A stretch of 64,000 nucleotides of DNA from positions 1 through 64,000 of the forward strand of contig JABTUJ010000043.1 of the NCBI GenBank assembly GCA_015075445.1, read 5' to 3'. Both the position numbers and the translations under genes were made by a program. This document shows, in pieces, positions 29,025 to 37,807 of this stretch; the stretch's first letter is position 1; each line of letters begins with the position of its first letter. The notes below the pieces were generated by a model, which saw only the letters and a list, made by a program, of their open reading frames with translations, was not told the DNA's origin and ran no database searches. This DNA is from Verrucomicrobiales bacterium (GTDB lineage: Bacteria; Verrucomicrobiota; Verrucomicrobiia; Limisphaerales; J093).

Positions 29025-30032
29025 ATGCGTATGTCTGTCACCGGCGCGGCCGGTTCATTTGGCAGTTACGTGGCCGCGCGCCTGCTGGATCGCGGCGACG
29101 AGAGGCTGGGTCTCGACAACGTCAACGATTACTACGATGTGCGGTTGAAGGAGGCTCGGCTGGCCCGGCTCAGCGGCCGAACCGGTTTTGAGCTGCATCG
29201 GCTTAACCTGGCGGATCGCGCCGGCATGGAGCGGCTCTTCGCCGAGCGGCGTCCGCAACGGGTGATCCACCTGGCGGCGCAGGCGGGCGTCCGTTACTCC
29301 ATCGAACACCCGCACGCCTACGTCGAGAGCAATCTGGTCGGGTTCATGAACGTGCTCGAGGGCTGCCGCCATCAGGGGGTCGAGCACCTGGTTTACGCCT
29401 CGAGCAGCTCCGTGTACGGCGCCAACACGCGCATGCCGTTCTCCGTCCATCACAACGTGGATCATCCGCTGAGCCTCTACGCCGCGAGCAAGAAGGCCAA
29501 CGAGCTGATGGCGCACACCTACACCCACCTTTACCGGCTCCCCACCACCGGCCTCCGCTTCTTCACCGTCTATGGCCCCTGGGGACGTCCCGACATGGCC
29601 ATCTTCCTGTTCACCAAGGCCATTCTCGAGAACCGGCCCATTGATGTGTTCAACGAAGGCCAGATGCGCCGCGATTTCACCTACATCGACGACATCGTCG
29701 AAGGCGTCGTGCGCACGTGCGATCACGTCGCGACGCCGGACCCGGAGTGGTCGGGTGACCGACCCGACCCCGGCACCAGCGCGGCGCCGTACCGCCTGTA
29801 CAACATCGGCAACAACCAACCGGTGGAGCTCATGCACCTCATCCGCGTGCTCGAGGAAGCCATCGGCCGGCCGGCGGTGAAACGGATGCTCCCGATGCAG
29901 CCGGGCGATGTGCCGGCCACCTATGCGGATGTGGAGGACCTCACGCGCGCCGTGGGTTTCCGGCCCGCCACGCCCATCGAGGACGGTGTGCGCCGCTTCG
30001 TGACGTGGTACCGCGAGTTCTATGGCGTGTAA
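29025..30032 (+). CDS. NAD-dependent epimerase, UDP-glucuronate 4-epimerase-like
   Basis: An extended short-chain dehydrogenase, 335 residues, that would interconvert UDP-GlcA and UDP-GalA. The Rossmann glycine motif is VTGAAGSFGS (Gly7, Gly10, Gly13). Then come GLDNVNDYYDVRLKEARL, typical of the GlcA 4-epimerases, and the catalytic Ser127 with Tyr152-x-x-x-Lys156 (LYAASKK). The later segments TVYGPWGRPDMAIFLFTKAI and RDFTYIDDIVEGV are also characteristic. Unusually, the common GFIG is GSFG in the nucleotide loop. ATG 29025 or ATG 29031 could be the start; no ribosome-binding site is visible because octamer repeats lie directly upstream. Confidence 0.9.
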   Translation: MRMSVTGAAGSFGSYVAARLLDRGDERLGLDNVNDYYDVRLKEARLARLSGRTGFELHRLNLADRAGMERLFAERRPQRVIHLAAQAGVRYSIEHPHAYVESNLVGFMNVLEGCRHQGVEHLVYASSSSVYGANTRMPFSVHHNVDHPLSLYAASKKANELMAHTYTHLYRLPTTGLRFFTVYGPWGRPDMAIFLFTKAILENRPIDVFNEGQMRRDFTYIDDIVEGVVRTCDHVATPDPEWSGDRPDPGTSAAPYRLYNIGNNQPVELMHLIRVLEEAIGRPAVKRMLPMQPGDVPATYADVEDLTRAVGFRPATPIEDGVRRFVTWYREFYGV

Positions 30033-30052
30033 GGGACGACCGGCACACGGCG

Positions 30053-30454
30053 ATGGTCGTGGACATCCAACAGGCCCGCGAGTTCCTCCGTCGGAAGGAG
30101 GCCCGGCGGCAGGCGTGGCTCGAGGCGCGGTTCCAGCAGGCCTGGGCGGATTTCCGTGCCATCGTGGATCTCGCGGTCCGCGCGTATCGTCCGGCCCGGC
30201 TTTACCAGTGGGGTTCGCTCCTCGAGCGACGTCACTTCTGCGAGTGGTCGGACCTGGATCTCGCCATCGAGGGTCTCGGGTCGGCCGAGCGGTTCTTCGC
30301 CTTCTGCCGGGAAGCCGAACGTCTCACCCGTCTGCCGCTTGATGTCGTCGAGCTGGAACGTATTGAACCCGAGTTTGCCGAGATCATCCGGCTCAAGGGA
30401 GTGGTCGTTTATGAGCGAGACAGCGCCGATCCAGGTCCTCATTTCCGAGCTTGA
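30053..30454 (+). CDS. MNT-type nucleotidyltransferase (antitoxin-like)
   Basis: A 133-residue protein with a minimal nucleotidyltransferase core: RLYQWGSLLERRHFCEWSDL followed by DLAIEG. These supply the GS motif and the metal-binding Asp-x-Asp. The N-terminal ~45 residues form a basic helix. Such MNT proteins pair with HEPN-domain RNases, and some AMPylate their partner to neutralise it. The downstream HEPN-like gene overlaps it by 44 bp in another frame, so coexpression is assured. The start at ATG 30053 follows the epimerase by 20 bp. Confidence 0.82.
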   Translation: MVVDIQQAREFLRRKEARRQAWLEARFQQAWADFRAIVDLAVRAYRPARLYQWGSLLERRHFCEWSDLDLAIEGLGSAERFFAFCREAERLTRLPLDVVELERIEPEFAEIIRLKGVVVYERDSADPGPHFRA

Positions 30455-30902
30455 GAAGGGTGGCGTGGTGCTGGCCCGCATCTACGACTTCTATCGGGAC
30501 TACCTGTCACGCACTGACGACGCCCGGGCGCGGCTGACGGAACAGGCAATCGTGATCGCCAACTCGCTGTCCGGTTGGTACACCTGCCTAGAGACGCAGT
30601 TTCTACGGATCTCCCGATTCTTCGAGAACAGCCTGGCCGCCGATCGTTGGCACCAGGACTTGCTCAACAAGATGACGCTGGATCTGCCCGGCATTCGACA
30701 GGCCGTTATCCAGTCAGATACGGCGGCGTTGCTCGGGGAACTGCTGCGATTCCGCCACTTCCACCGGTACTACTTCGATCTCGCTTACGACTGGGACCGG
30801 TTGGACCTGGTTCAGAGAAAGTACGCGCAGGTCCAGCCGCTCTTGAGCCGCGATCTCGATGCGTTTCGGAACTTTCTGCAACGCCTGGCGGGCTCCGATT
30901 AA
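30411..30902 (+). CDS. HepT-like (HEPN) protein, putative toxin partner
   Basis: A 163-residue all-helical protein whose features fit the HepT family: an acidic helical start, LTEQAIVIANSLSGWYTCLE, and a C-terminal segment LLRFRHFHRYYFDLAYDWDR. In active HepT proteins this segment reads R-x4-H-x-Y; here the position equivalent to the catalytic His appears to be Tyr (RHFHRYY), although an out-of-register R-x4-H (RFRHFH) exists. It overlaps the MNT gene by 44 bp, the usual operon order. It may be a functional toxin, an inactivated relative, or a nucleotidyltransferase substrate-binding partner. Confidence 0.78.
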   Translation: MSETAPIQVLISELEKGGVVLARIYDFYRDYLSRTDDARARLTEQAIVIANSLSGWYTCLETQFLRISRFFENSLAADRWHQDLLNKMTLDLPGIRQAVIQSDTAALLGELLRFRHFHRYYFDLAYDWDRLDLVQRKYAQVQPLLSRDLDAFRNFLQRLAGSD

Positions 30903-30926
30903 CCCTCTCACGCCAGGTATCCCACC

Positions 30927-32009
30927 ATGGAATTCATCGACCTGAAACAACAGTACCGCCGGTACCAGGCGGCCATTGACACGCGTGTCCACCAAGTGCT
31001 CGAGCACGCCCACTTCATCATGGGTCCCGAGATCGCCGAGCTCGAAACCGCCCTCGCCCGCTACGTGGGGGTGAAGCACGCGATCACCGTGGCCAGCGGC
31101 ACCGACAGCCTCGAGATCGCCTTGCGGGCGCTCGGCGTCGGGCCGGGCGACGAGGTGCTCACCGTGGCCTTCACCTGGATCAGCACCGCCGAGGTGATCG
31201 GGTTGGTTGGCGCGAAGCCCGTGTTCGTGGACATCGAACCCGCCACCTTCAACCTGAACCTCGACCTTGTCGAAGCCGCCATCACGCCGCGCACCAAAGC
31301 CCTGTTGCCCGTCAGCCTCTTTGGCCAGATGCCGGACTATGAGCGCCTCAACGCCATTGCCGCCAGGCACGGATTGCCGGTGATCGAGGACGGGGCCCAG
31401 AGTTTCGGCGCCACGCAACAGGGACGGCGCAGTTGCGGGGTGACGTTGATCGGCAGCACCAGCTTCTTCCCGGCCAAGCCGCTGGGCTGCTACGGGGATG
31501 GGGGCGCGCTGTTCACGAACGACGATGCCCTGGCCGAGAAGATGAAGGCCATCCGCACCCATGGCGGTCTCAAGCGTCACCACCACCCGCTCCTGGGCAT
31601 GAACGGACGTTTCGACACGATCCAGGCTGCCGTGTTGCTCGCCAAACTGCCGCACTTTGAGTGGGAGTGCAGGAACGGGGCGTATCGGGGCGCGCTATAC
31701 TGAACTGCTCTGGGCGTGCGGTGCCGAAGTGGCCCGGGCAACACCCACGTCTATGCGCAGTACACCGTCCGCCTGCCCAACCGGGATCAGGTGGCCGAGC
31801 GCTTGAAGGCGGAGGGCATTCCCACGGCCGTCTACTATCCCAAGTGCCTCCACGAACAACCGGTGTTTGCGGGCAACGGCAGGCAGTGGGGCGACCTGCC
31901 GGAATCCGAGAGGGCTTCGCGCGAAGTCCTCAGCCTGCCCATGCATCCCTTCCTCACCGCCGAGGACCAGGACCGCATCGTGGCGGGGGTGAGGCAAGCA
32001 ATCGGATAG
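30927..32009 (+). pseudogene. wbpE: DegT/DnrJ/EryC1 aminotransferase (WbpE-like), frameshifted
   Basis: A PLP aminotransferase that would convert the 3-keto UDP-sugar to UDP-GlcNAc3NA using glutamate. Residues 1-248 are a normal family N-terminus: MEFIDLKQQY, ASGTDSLEIAL, FTWISTAEVI, EDGAQSFGA and the PLP lysine Lys184 in FFPAKPLGCYGDGGA. The frame is then lost near 31665 and reaches TGA at 31701-31703. The native continuation (GRIGARYTELLWACGAEV) is in the next frame, and by ~31740 coding returns to the original frame (GNTHVYAQYTVRLPNRDQV) and runs to 32009. Two compensating indels would repair a normal ~360-residue enzyme, so this is a recent pseudogene or a sequence/assembly error. Confidence 0.85.
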
Positions 32010-32060
32010 AACTCCCATAATCAAATCCTGTGGCCTCCTGACCGCGGCTCGAACTGTATT

Positions 32061-32774
32061 ATGACCATGAGAGCTCCCAAGTGGCTCAGCCGGATCTACC
32101 AGAGGAACAGTCGGGTCCACCTCGCGCTTGCTCCCATCCGACATGGCCTGGTGGCGTTGCGTAACCTCGCGCGCCCGGGCGACCTACACCAAGCCTGGGG
32201 TACCACTCAGCTCAACCGGAGGCCGAAGCTGATGAAGGCGCTGTCGGAGATTGTTCGCGACGAGGCGGGGGTAAAGGTCTTGTCGTTTGGCTGCTCAAGT
32301 GGCGAAGAGGTGCTTGACATCAGGCAGTACTATCGTCACGCCACGGTTTTCGGCACGGATCTGAACCGGAAGAGTCTGAAGAAGGCTCAGCGCCTCCTGC
32401 GAGGGACGGGAGTGCAGCTATTTGTCAGCACCGATGAAAACATCCAAGAGCATGGCCCCTATACACTGATCATGGCCTGTTCGGTCTTCATACGACATCC
32501 GGAGGACACCCACACCGATGATATCAGTACCCTCTACCCCTTTGAAGTGTTCGAACGTGGCATCTGTCGCCTCTTCGAGAACACGATCGTTGGTGGCTAT
32601 CTTTTGATCCACAATGCGGATTATCGGGTGACCGACACGCGCGTTGGGCCGCGCCTGAGGCCGGTACGGCACGGCGAGCTGGTACAGAATCCGCGCGTGC
32701 CGCTGTTTGCCCGCACGGGCCGCAAGCTAGGCGTGACCGGCTACGACGAGCAACTGTTCCGGCGCGAAAGCTGA
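32061..32774 (+). CDS. SAM-dependent methyltransferase-like protein
   Basis: A 237-residue protein with a probable class I methyltransferase motif I, VKVLSFGCSSGEEVLDI, and a motif II-like acidic strand end FGTDLNRKSLKKAQ. A post-I strand YTLIMACSVFIRHPE follows. These resemble CheR-type and small-molecule methyltransferases. The N-terminus is basic and amphipathic (WLSRIYQRNSRVHLAL). The substrate is unknown; its location among sugar genes suggests modification of a glycan or lipid. A+T is locally higher than in the flanking wbp genes, hinting at separate acquisition. The start is ATG 32061; the ATG 32067 alternative is two codons later. Confidence 0.72.
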   Translation: MTMRAPKWLSRIYQRNSRVHLALAPIRHGLVALRNLARPGDLHQAWGTTQLNRRPKLMKALSEIVRDEAGVKVLSFGCSSGEEVLDIRQYYRHATVFGTDLNRKSLKKAQRLLRGTGVQLFVSTDENIQEHGPYTLIMACSVFIRHPEDTHTDDISTLYPFEVFERGICRLFENTIVGGYLLIHNADYRVTDTRVGPRLRPVRHGELVQNPRVPLFARTGRKLGVTGYDEQLFRRES

Positions 32775-32794
32775 TCCAGCCCTGTCGATATTGC

Positions 32795-33130
32795 ATGGCT
32801 GACTCTGTCCGTCCGGACGCGCCCAAGTCCTTCGCCGTTCTCGTCGCGCCAGAAGTCAAAACCGACCTGGCGGAACTCGCGCGTCGCCTGTTCTGGTGGA
32901 AGACGCCGGAAGAGGCGCTGGCCTGGCCGGTCCGGTTCCTGGCCCAGGTGATGACGTTGGGTACTTGGAACGACTTGCTGGTGGCGAGACGTTACTGGTC
33001 TGACGAGGATTTCCGGACTGTTCTGCGCACGCCCCCGCCGGGTGTGTTCGACGCTCGTAGTTGGAGTTACTGGCATTGCGTCCTGGGAATCGAACCCGTC
33101 CCGCCGTTGCCGCAACGCGTTTTACCCTGA
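32795..33130 (+). CDS. Small hypothetical protein
   Basis: An 111-residue protein I do not recognise. It is rich in aromatic residues and Pro (FWWKTPEEALAWPVRFL, SWSYWHCVLGIEP, PLPQRVLP) and lacks a signal peptide or membrane helix. It begins 20 bp after the methyltransferase stop and is probably in the same transcript. Composition and periodicity are consistent with real coding, but no function can be assigned. Confidence 0.6.
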   Translation: MADSVRPDAPKSFAVLVAPEVKTDLAELARRLFWWKTPEEALAWPVRFLAQVMTLGTWNDLLVARRYWSDEDFRTVLRTPPPGVFDARSWSYWHCVLGIEPVPPLPQRVLP

Positions 33131-33224
33131 CCTTTGTGGTGCGGGCTTCCAGCCTGTCCACAGCATTCCCACCGTGACTCCCTTCGCCGCCCGCATCGGC
33201 GGTGGCTCCGTCTGATTGGATCTC

Positions 33225-34955
33225 ATGAGCACCACACCTACCCTCGCTCTCATTGGCGCTGGTTACTGGGGCAAGAACCTGGCCCGCAACTTCCACGCCC
33301 TCGGGGCGCTGCACACCCTCTGCGATGCCAGCGCGGCGACCCTCGGCGGGTACGGGGCCGAGTATGAGGGGGTGCGCAAGCTCGCCGAACCGGAGTCGCT
33401 CTGGTCGGACCCGGCCATCGCGCAGGTGGCCATCGCGGCCCCGGCCGTCGCCCATTACGCCCTGGCCAAAGCCGCTCTCGAGGCGGGCAAGGACGTGTTC
33501 GTCGAGAAGCCCCTCTGCCTGGACGAGCGCGAAGCCGGGGAGTTGGTCGCGCTCGCCGAGAAACGTGAGCGCGTATTGATGGTGGGGCATTTGCTTCAGT
33601 ACCATCCCTGCATCCAGAAACTGCAAAGCCTCCTGGCTCAGGGGGAACTGGGCCAGCTTCACTACATCACCTCCAACCGGCTCAACCTGGGCAAGATCCG
33701 CCGGGAGGAAAACGCGCTCTGGAGCTTCGCGCCCCATGACCTCTCCGTCATCCTCTCCCTCACCGGGCATCAGCTTCCGGAGCAGGTACGGTGTGTGGGC
33801 GAGTCCTATCTAACACGCGGCGTGGCGGACGTCACCCTGACCACCCTGCGCTTTGCCGGCGGCGTGCGGGCCCATGTCTATGTCACGTGGCTGAACCCGT
33901 TCAAGGAACAGAAACTCACTGTGGTCGGCTCCCATGGCATGGTAGTGTTCGACGACACCAAACCCTGGGCCGGGAAGTTGATGTTGTACCGGCAGTACCT
34001 GACCTGGGCCGATGGCCGGGTGCCCACGCCCAACAAGGCCCAGGGGACCGCCGTCGAGGTTCCGGAGTCGGAACCCCTCCGCAACGAGTGCCAGCATTTC
34101 CTCGATTGCTGTCGGGATCGTGTGGCTCCGCGCACCGACGGTCGGGAGGGGCGGCGGATTCTGCAGGTGCTGCAGATGGCCCAGCGCAGTCTGGAAGCCG
34201 AAGGCGAAGCCATAGGGCCCGGCGCGAAGGGCCCGGAGCCAAGCGCGGTCGCCGGCAGTCCCGCCCCCTCGGCCGCTTCACCCTTACCTCCCGCCGCTTC
34301 GGCGCGCCCCTATTTTGTGCATCCAACGGCGGTCGTGGATGAGGGGGCGGTTGTGGGGGCTGGCACGAAAGTCTGGCATTTCAGTCATGTCATGAAAGGG
34401 GCGCAACTGGGCGAGCGCTGCGTGCTGGGCCAGAATGTCAACGTGGATGGGGGCACGCGGCTCGGGAACAACGTCAAGATCCAGAACAATGTCTCGGTCT
34501 ACACCGGCGCGGAGATCGAGGATGATGTGTTTCTGGGGCCCTCGTGTGTCCTCACCAACGTCACCAACCCGCGCTCCCAGGTGAACCGGCACAGCCTGTA
34601 TGAGCGGACCCGGATCCGGCGCGGGGCGACCGTCGGGGCCAACGCCACCATCGTGTGCGGGGTGACGCTCGGCCGCTACTGCTTCATCGCGGCGGGCGCG
34701 GTCGTGACCAAGGACGTGCCTGACTACGCGCTGATGGTGGGTAACCCCGCCCGTCAGCAAGGCTGGATGAGCCGGCATGGACACCGCCTCAAGCCGGGTC
34801 CCGACGCCACCATGGTATGCCCGGAGTCGGGGTTCCGTTACCGGCTTGAGAACGGCACGGGCCTTCGCTGTCTGGACCTGGAGGAAGACCAGCCCTTGCC
34901 TACCGAACTCTCCCGCGGCGCCCGCACCTACGACGACTTCAAGACCACCCCGTAG
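33225..34955 (+). CDS. Fused WbpB-like oxidoreductase and WbpD-like N-acetyltransferase
   Basis: A 576-residue two-enzyme fusion. Residues ~1-330 are a GFO/IDH/MocA NAD oxidoreductase (ALIGAGYWGKNLARNFHALG, the EKP motif in VFVEKPLCLDE, and the substrate region WSFAPHDLSVI), matching WbpB, the UDP-GlcNAcA 3-dehydrogenase. An Ala/Pro/Gly linker (~335-365) follows. Residues ~368-530 are a left-handed beta-helix acyltransferase (HPTAVVDEGAVVGAGTKVWH, hexapeptide repeats, FLGPSCVLTNVTNPRS, IRRGATVGANATIVCGVTLG), matching WbpD, the 3-N-acetyltransferase. The two act on either side of the WbpE transaminase. A ~50-residue tail with CPESGFRYRLEN remains unassigned. Start ATG 33225 abuts the Rossmann strand. 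Confidence 0.92.
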   Translation: MSTTPTLALIGAGYWGKNLARNFHALGALHTLCDASAATLGGYGAEYEGVRKLAEPESLWSDPAIAQVAIAAPAVAHYALAKAALEAGKDVFVEKPLCLDEREAGELVALAEKRERVLMVGHLLQYHPCIQKLQSLLAQGELGQLHYITSNRLNLGKIRREENALWSFAPHDLSVILSLTGHQLPEQVRCVGESYLTRGVADVTLTTLRFAGGVRAHVYVTWLNPFKEQKLTVVGSHGMVVFDDTKPWAGKLMLYRQYLTWADGRVPTPNKAQGTAVEVPESEPLRNECQHFLDCCRDRVAPRTDGREGRRILQVLQMAQRSLEAEGEAIGPGAKGPEPSAVAGSPAPSAASPLPPAASARPYFVHPTAVVDEGAVVGAGTKVWHFSHVMKGAQLGERCVLGQNVNVDGGTRLGNNVKIQNNVSVYTGAEIEDDVFLGPSCVLTNVTNPRSQVNRHSLYERTRIRRGATVGANATIVCGVTLGRYCFIAAGAVVTKDVPDYALMVGNPARQQGWMSRHGHRLKPGPDATMVCPESGFRYRLENGTGLRCLDLEEDQPLPTELSRGARTYDDFKTTP

Positions 34956-34960
34956 CCACC

Positions 34961-35239
34961 CCGTAGGAGTCGAGGTGACGAGACTCTGACTGCAACCAGG
35001 GTGCGACGGTGCGACGGTGGGACGGTGGGACGGTGGGATGGTAGGAGTCGAGGTGACGAGACTCAGCAAGAACGTTCAACATTCAACGTTCAACGTTCAA
35101 CGCTCAACGTTCAGCCGGTAGGAGTCGAGGTGACGAGACTCTGCAAGAACGTTCAACATTCAACGCTCAACGTTCAACGTTCAACGTTCAACGTTCAACA
35201 TTCAACGTTCAGCCGGTAGGAGTCGAGGTGACGAGACTC
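34961..35239. repeat. P, C and T repeat array downstream of the wbpB-wbpD fusion
   Basis: P modules in the GTAGGAGTCGAGGTGACG orientation lie at 34963, 35041, 35118 and 35216. Between the first two is a CGGTGGGA octamer run, and between the others are T-module runs in the TTCAACG orientation. All P copies here point the same way relative to the upstream gene's 3' end. Confidence 0.95.
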
Positions 35240-35305
35240 TACCCGGCTTCGTCGATGGTTTGGCGCCTCTTGACTTGGTGAGTCTCGGGGACGACGCTTC
35301 ACACC

Positions 35306-36274
35306 GTGCTGGATACGTTGCAAATCTACCAGGAACTGTCTGAGACACTGGGGCAACCCGCGGCGCAGAAGCTCGCTTCGTTGCTGGGGGTGATGTACCG
35401 CGACCTCCAGCAGACCGTGACCAAGGACGATTTCCGCGAGCTCAAACAGACGGTCTCCGACCTGGCCTCGGCGCAGCAGAGAACCGAGGAACGCCTGGGC
35501 GGGCTGACTGAGCGCGTGGATGCCCTGGCCGCCGCCCAGCAACGGACCGAGCAGCGGGTTGAGGAGCTGGCCGCCGCGCAGCAACGGACCGAGCAGCGGG
35601 TTGGGGAGCTGGCCGCCGCCCAGCAACGGACCGAGCAACGGGTCGAGGAGCTGGCCGCCGCGCAGCAACGGACCGAGCAACGGGTCGAGGAGCTGGCGCT
35701 CGCCATGCAGACCGGTTTCGCCGAGGTCAATCAGCGCTTCGCTTTGGTGGATCGTCGCTTCGACGCCATCGAACAGCGCTTCGCCCTGGTGGATCGTCGC
35801 TTCGACGCCATCGAGCAGCGCTTTGCTTTGGTGGATCGGCGCTTCGACGTCATTGAGCGCCGGCTCGAGTTGCTCGATCGCCGCTTCGGCGTCCTGGGTT
35901 CGCGCTGGGGAGACGGCGCGGAGGAGGCCTTCCGACAGGGCTTGCTCGAGATGGTGCGAGATCTCGGGTACACCGTCGAACACTACCAAGGCCAGGACCC
36001 CGACGGCTTTATTAACTACACCCCCCGCTCCTTCGATCTCGACGTCCTGGTGCGCGACGGCGAGGTGGTGGTCGCCGAGATCAAGTCCAACGCCAGTGGT
36101 GCCGATGTGGCCGAGTTCCATCGCAGCGTCCAACTTTACGAGCGGCAGACAGGGCGTCGGGCCACCAAGCGGGTGCTCGTGGCCGTGACTATTCAGGCCA
36201 TGGCGATCACCCGCGCGCAGGAACTCGGCATCATCGTCGCCACGGGCTTCGAGACCCTCGAACCCCGCCCGTAG
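35306..36274 (+). CDS. Coiled-coil repeat protein with PD-(D/E)XK nuclease-like C-terminus
   Basis: A 322-residue protein starting at GTG 35306. Residues ~74-129 are four near-identical 14-residue repeats LAAAQQRTEQRVEE. Residues ~144-185 are three RFALVDRRFDAIEQ repeats, which continue the heptad-like coiled coil. The C-terminal ~110 residues carry FDLDVLVRDGEVVVAEIKSN. The D...ExK pattern is that of PD-(D/E)XK nuclease folds seen in DUF3782-like coiled-coil proteins. Whether it cuts DNA is unknown. Its TAG stop lies inside a P repeat module. It could be a nuclease linked to the repeats or to defence, which is speculative. Confidence 0.82.
   Translation: MLDTLQIYQELSETLGQPAAQKLASLLGVMYRDLQQTVTKDDFRELKQTVSDLASAQQRTEERLGGLTERVDALAAAQQRTEQRVEELAAAQQRTEQRVGELAAAQQRTEQRVEELAAAQQRTEQRVEELALAMQTGFAEVNQRFALVDRRFDAIEQRFALVDRRFDAIEQRFALVDRRFDVIERRLELLDRRFGVLGSRWGDGAEEAFRQGLLEMVRDLGYTVEHYQGQDPDGFINYTPRSFDLDVLVRDGEVVVAEIKSNASGADVAEFHRSVQLYERQTGRRATKRVLVAVTIQAMAITRAQELGIIVATGFETLEPRP
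35525..35860 (+). repeat. Intragenic 42-bp tandem repeats (two sets)
   Basis: Four 42-bp units (35525-35692) encode LAAAQQRTEQRVEE, and three 42-bp units (35735-35860) encode RFALVDRRFDAIEQ. The lengths are multiples of seven codons, so copy-number change would keep both frame and heptad phase. Confidence 0.9.
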
Positions 36275-36503
36275 GAGTCGAGGTGACGAGACTCTGCCTG
36301 CAACCGAGGTGCGACGGTGGGACGGTGTGACGGTGCGACCGTAGGAGTCGAGGTGACGAGACTCTGCCTGCAACGGAGGTGCGGCAGTGGGACGGTGTGA
36401 CGGTGCGACCGTAGGAGTCGAGGTGACGAGACTCAGCAAGAACGTTCAACATTCAACATTCAACGTTCAACGTTCACCCGTAGGAGTCGAGGTGACGAGA
36501 CTC
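36271..36503. repeat. P/C/T repeat array with ~70-bp period
   Basis: P modules start at 36271, 36341, 36411 and 36480 (period 69-70 bp), with GGTGGGACGGTGTGACGG-type octamer runs and one TTCAACG run between them. The first supplies the TAG stop of the upstream gene; the last ends 6 bp before the ATG of the epimerase gene. Confidence 0.95.
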
Positions 36504-36509
36504 TGACCA

Positions 36510-37577
36510 ATGACTCGCATTCTCCACGTGGTCGGCGCACGGCCGAACTTCATGAAGGCCGCCCCGGCGGTGCTGGCCCTGCGCACCCGCGGGGTTCCGC
36601 AAGTCCTGGTCCACACCGGCCAGCACTACGATGCCGCCATGTCGGACATCTTCTTCCGGCAACTCGCCATGCCCGCTCCCGATCACAACCTCGAGGTGGG
36701 CTCGGGCAGTCACGCGGCGCAGACCGCCCAGATCATGACCCGCTTCGAGCCCGTTGTGCTCCGGGAGAAGCCCGACCTCGTGCTCGTCTATGGGGACGTC
36801 AACTCGACCGTGGCCGCGGCGCTCGTCTGCGCGAAGCTGGGCATCCGGATCGGCCACGTCGAGGCCGGGCTTCGCTCCTTCGACCGCACCATGCCCGAGG
36901 AGATCAACCGGCTGGTAACCGACCAACTTGCGGACCTTCTCTTCACGCCCTCCGAAGACGGCAACCGCAACCTCGTCCGCGAAGGCATCGACCCCGCCAA
37001 GATCCATCTCGTCGGGAACCTGATGATCGACACGCTGGTGCGGCTGTTGCCAGCGGCCTGTCGCCCCGAACTGACCGGCGTCAACGGGGCCTACGCCCTG
37101 GTCACGTTGCACCGACCCTCGAACGTCGATGATGCGGACCGTCTGCGTCAGCTCCATCGGATCCTGACGGACCTGAGCGGGGAGTTGGCCGTGGTTTTCC
37201 CCGTTCATCCCCGGACGCGGCGGCGGTTGGGCGAGCTGGGTCTGGACGCGGCGTCCTCGGCGCTTCACCTGGTGGATCCGCTCGGCTACCTGGAATTCCT
37301 CGCCCTCCAACGCGATGCCCGGGTCGTAGTCACGGATTCCGGGGGCGTGCAGGAAGAGACGACCTACCTGGGTGTGCCCTGTGTGACGGTTCGACCCAAC
37401 ACCGAACGCCCGGTGACGGTGGATCTGGGAACCAATATTCTGGTCGGCGACGATCTGTCACGGATCCGGCCGGCGGTGGATGCGGCCTTGCAGGGCCGGG
37501 CGAAGCCGGGCGTGATCCCGCCTCTCTGGGATGGCCATGCCGGCGATCGCCTGGCAGATCTCCTCGTTCCCCGTTGA
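36510..37577 (+). CDS. wecB: Non-hydrolysing UDP-N-acetylglucosamine 2-epimerase
   Basis: Interconverts UDP-GlcNAc and UDP-ManNAc. The 355-residue product shows VVGARPNFMKAAP, VHTGQHYDAAMSDIFF, LVLVYGDVNSTVAAAL, HVEAGLRSFDRTMPEEINR, VTLHRPSNVDD and the C-terminal TDSGGVQEETTYLGVPCVTV followed by RPNTERPVT. The RPNTERP tail is the WecB/MnaA type, unlike the second epimerase of this cluster (46487), which has the WbpI-type tail. The product could feed ManNAc/ManNAcA synthesis. It is embedded between P/C/T arrays on both sides. Confidence 0.93.
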   Translation: MTRILHVVGARPNFMKAAPAVLALRTRGVPQVLVHTGQHYDAAMSDIFFRQLAMPAPDHNLEVGSGSHAAQTAQIMTRFEPVVLREKPDLVLVYGDVNSTVAAALVCAKLGIRIGHVEAGLRSFDRTMPEEINRLVTDQLADLLFTPSEDGNRNLVREGIDPAKIHLVGNLMIDTLVRLLPAACRPELTGVNGAYALVTLHRPSNVDDADRLRQLHRILTDLSGELAVVFPVHPRTRRRLGELGLDAASSALHLVDPLGYLEFLALQRDARVVVTDSGGVQEETTYLGVPCVTVRPNTERPVTVDLGTNILVGDDLSRIRPAVDAALQGRAKPGVIPPLWDGHAGDRLADLLVPR

Positions 37578-37806
37578 ACGTCGGATGTTGGACGTTGAAC
37601 GTTGAACGTTGAACGTTGGATGTTGGACGTTGGATGTTGGACGTTGGATGTTGAACGTTGGATGTTGAACGTTGGATGTTGAACGTTGGATGTTGAACGT
37701 TGGACGTTGAACGTTGGACGTTGGATGTTGGATGCCCTTGCAGAGTCTCGTCACCTCGCCTCCTACCGTCTCACCGTCCCACCGTCCCACCGTCCCACCG
37801 TCCTCC
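37578..37806. repeat. T-module run, one P module and a C-module run
   Basis: About 20 seven-base T units (GTTGGAT/GTTGAAC/GTTGGAC) fill 37578-37735. A P copy in the GAGTCTCGTC orientation follows at 37743-37768 with a CTCGCCTCC variant, then CCGTCCCA octamers to 37803. This is the 5'-side orientation for the next gene. Confidence 0.95.
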
Positions 37807-37807
37807 C

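Noticed and set aside
33080..33110. tRNA-like GGGAATCGAACCC segment
   Set aside because: It lacks the rest of a cloverleaf (no acceptor or anticodon stem pairing nearby) and lies in the coding frame of the 32795 protein.
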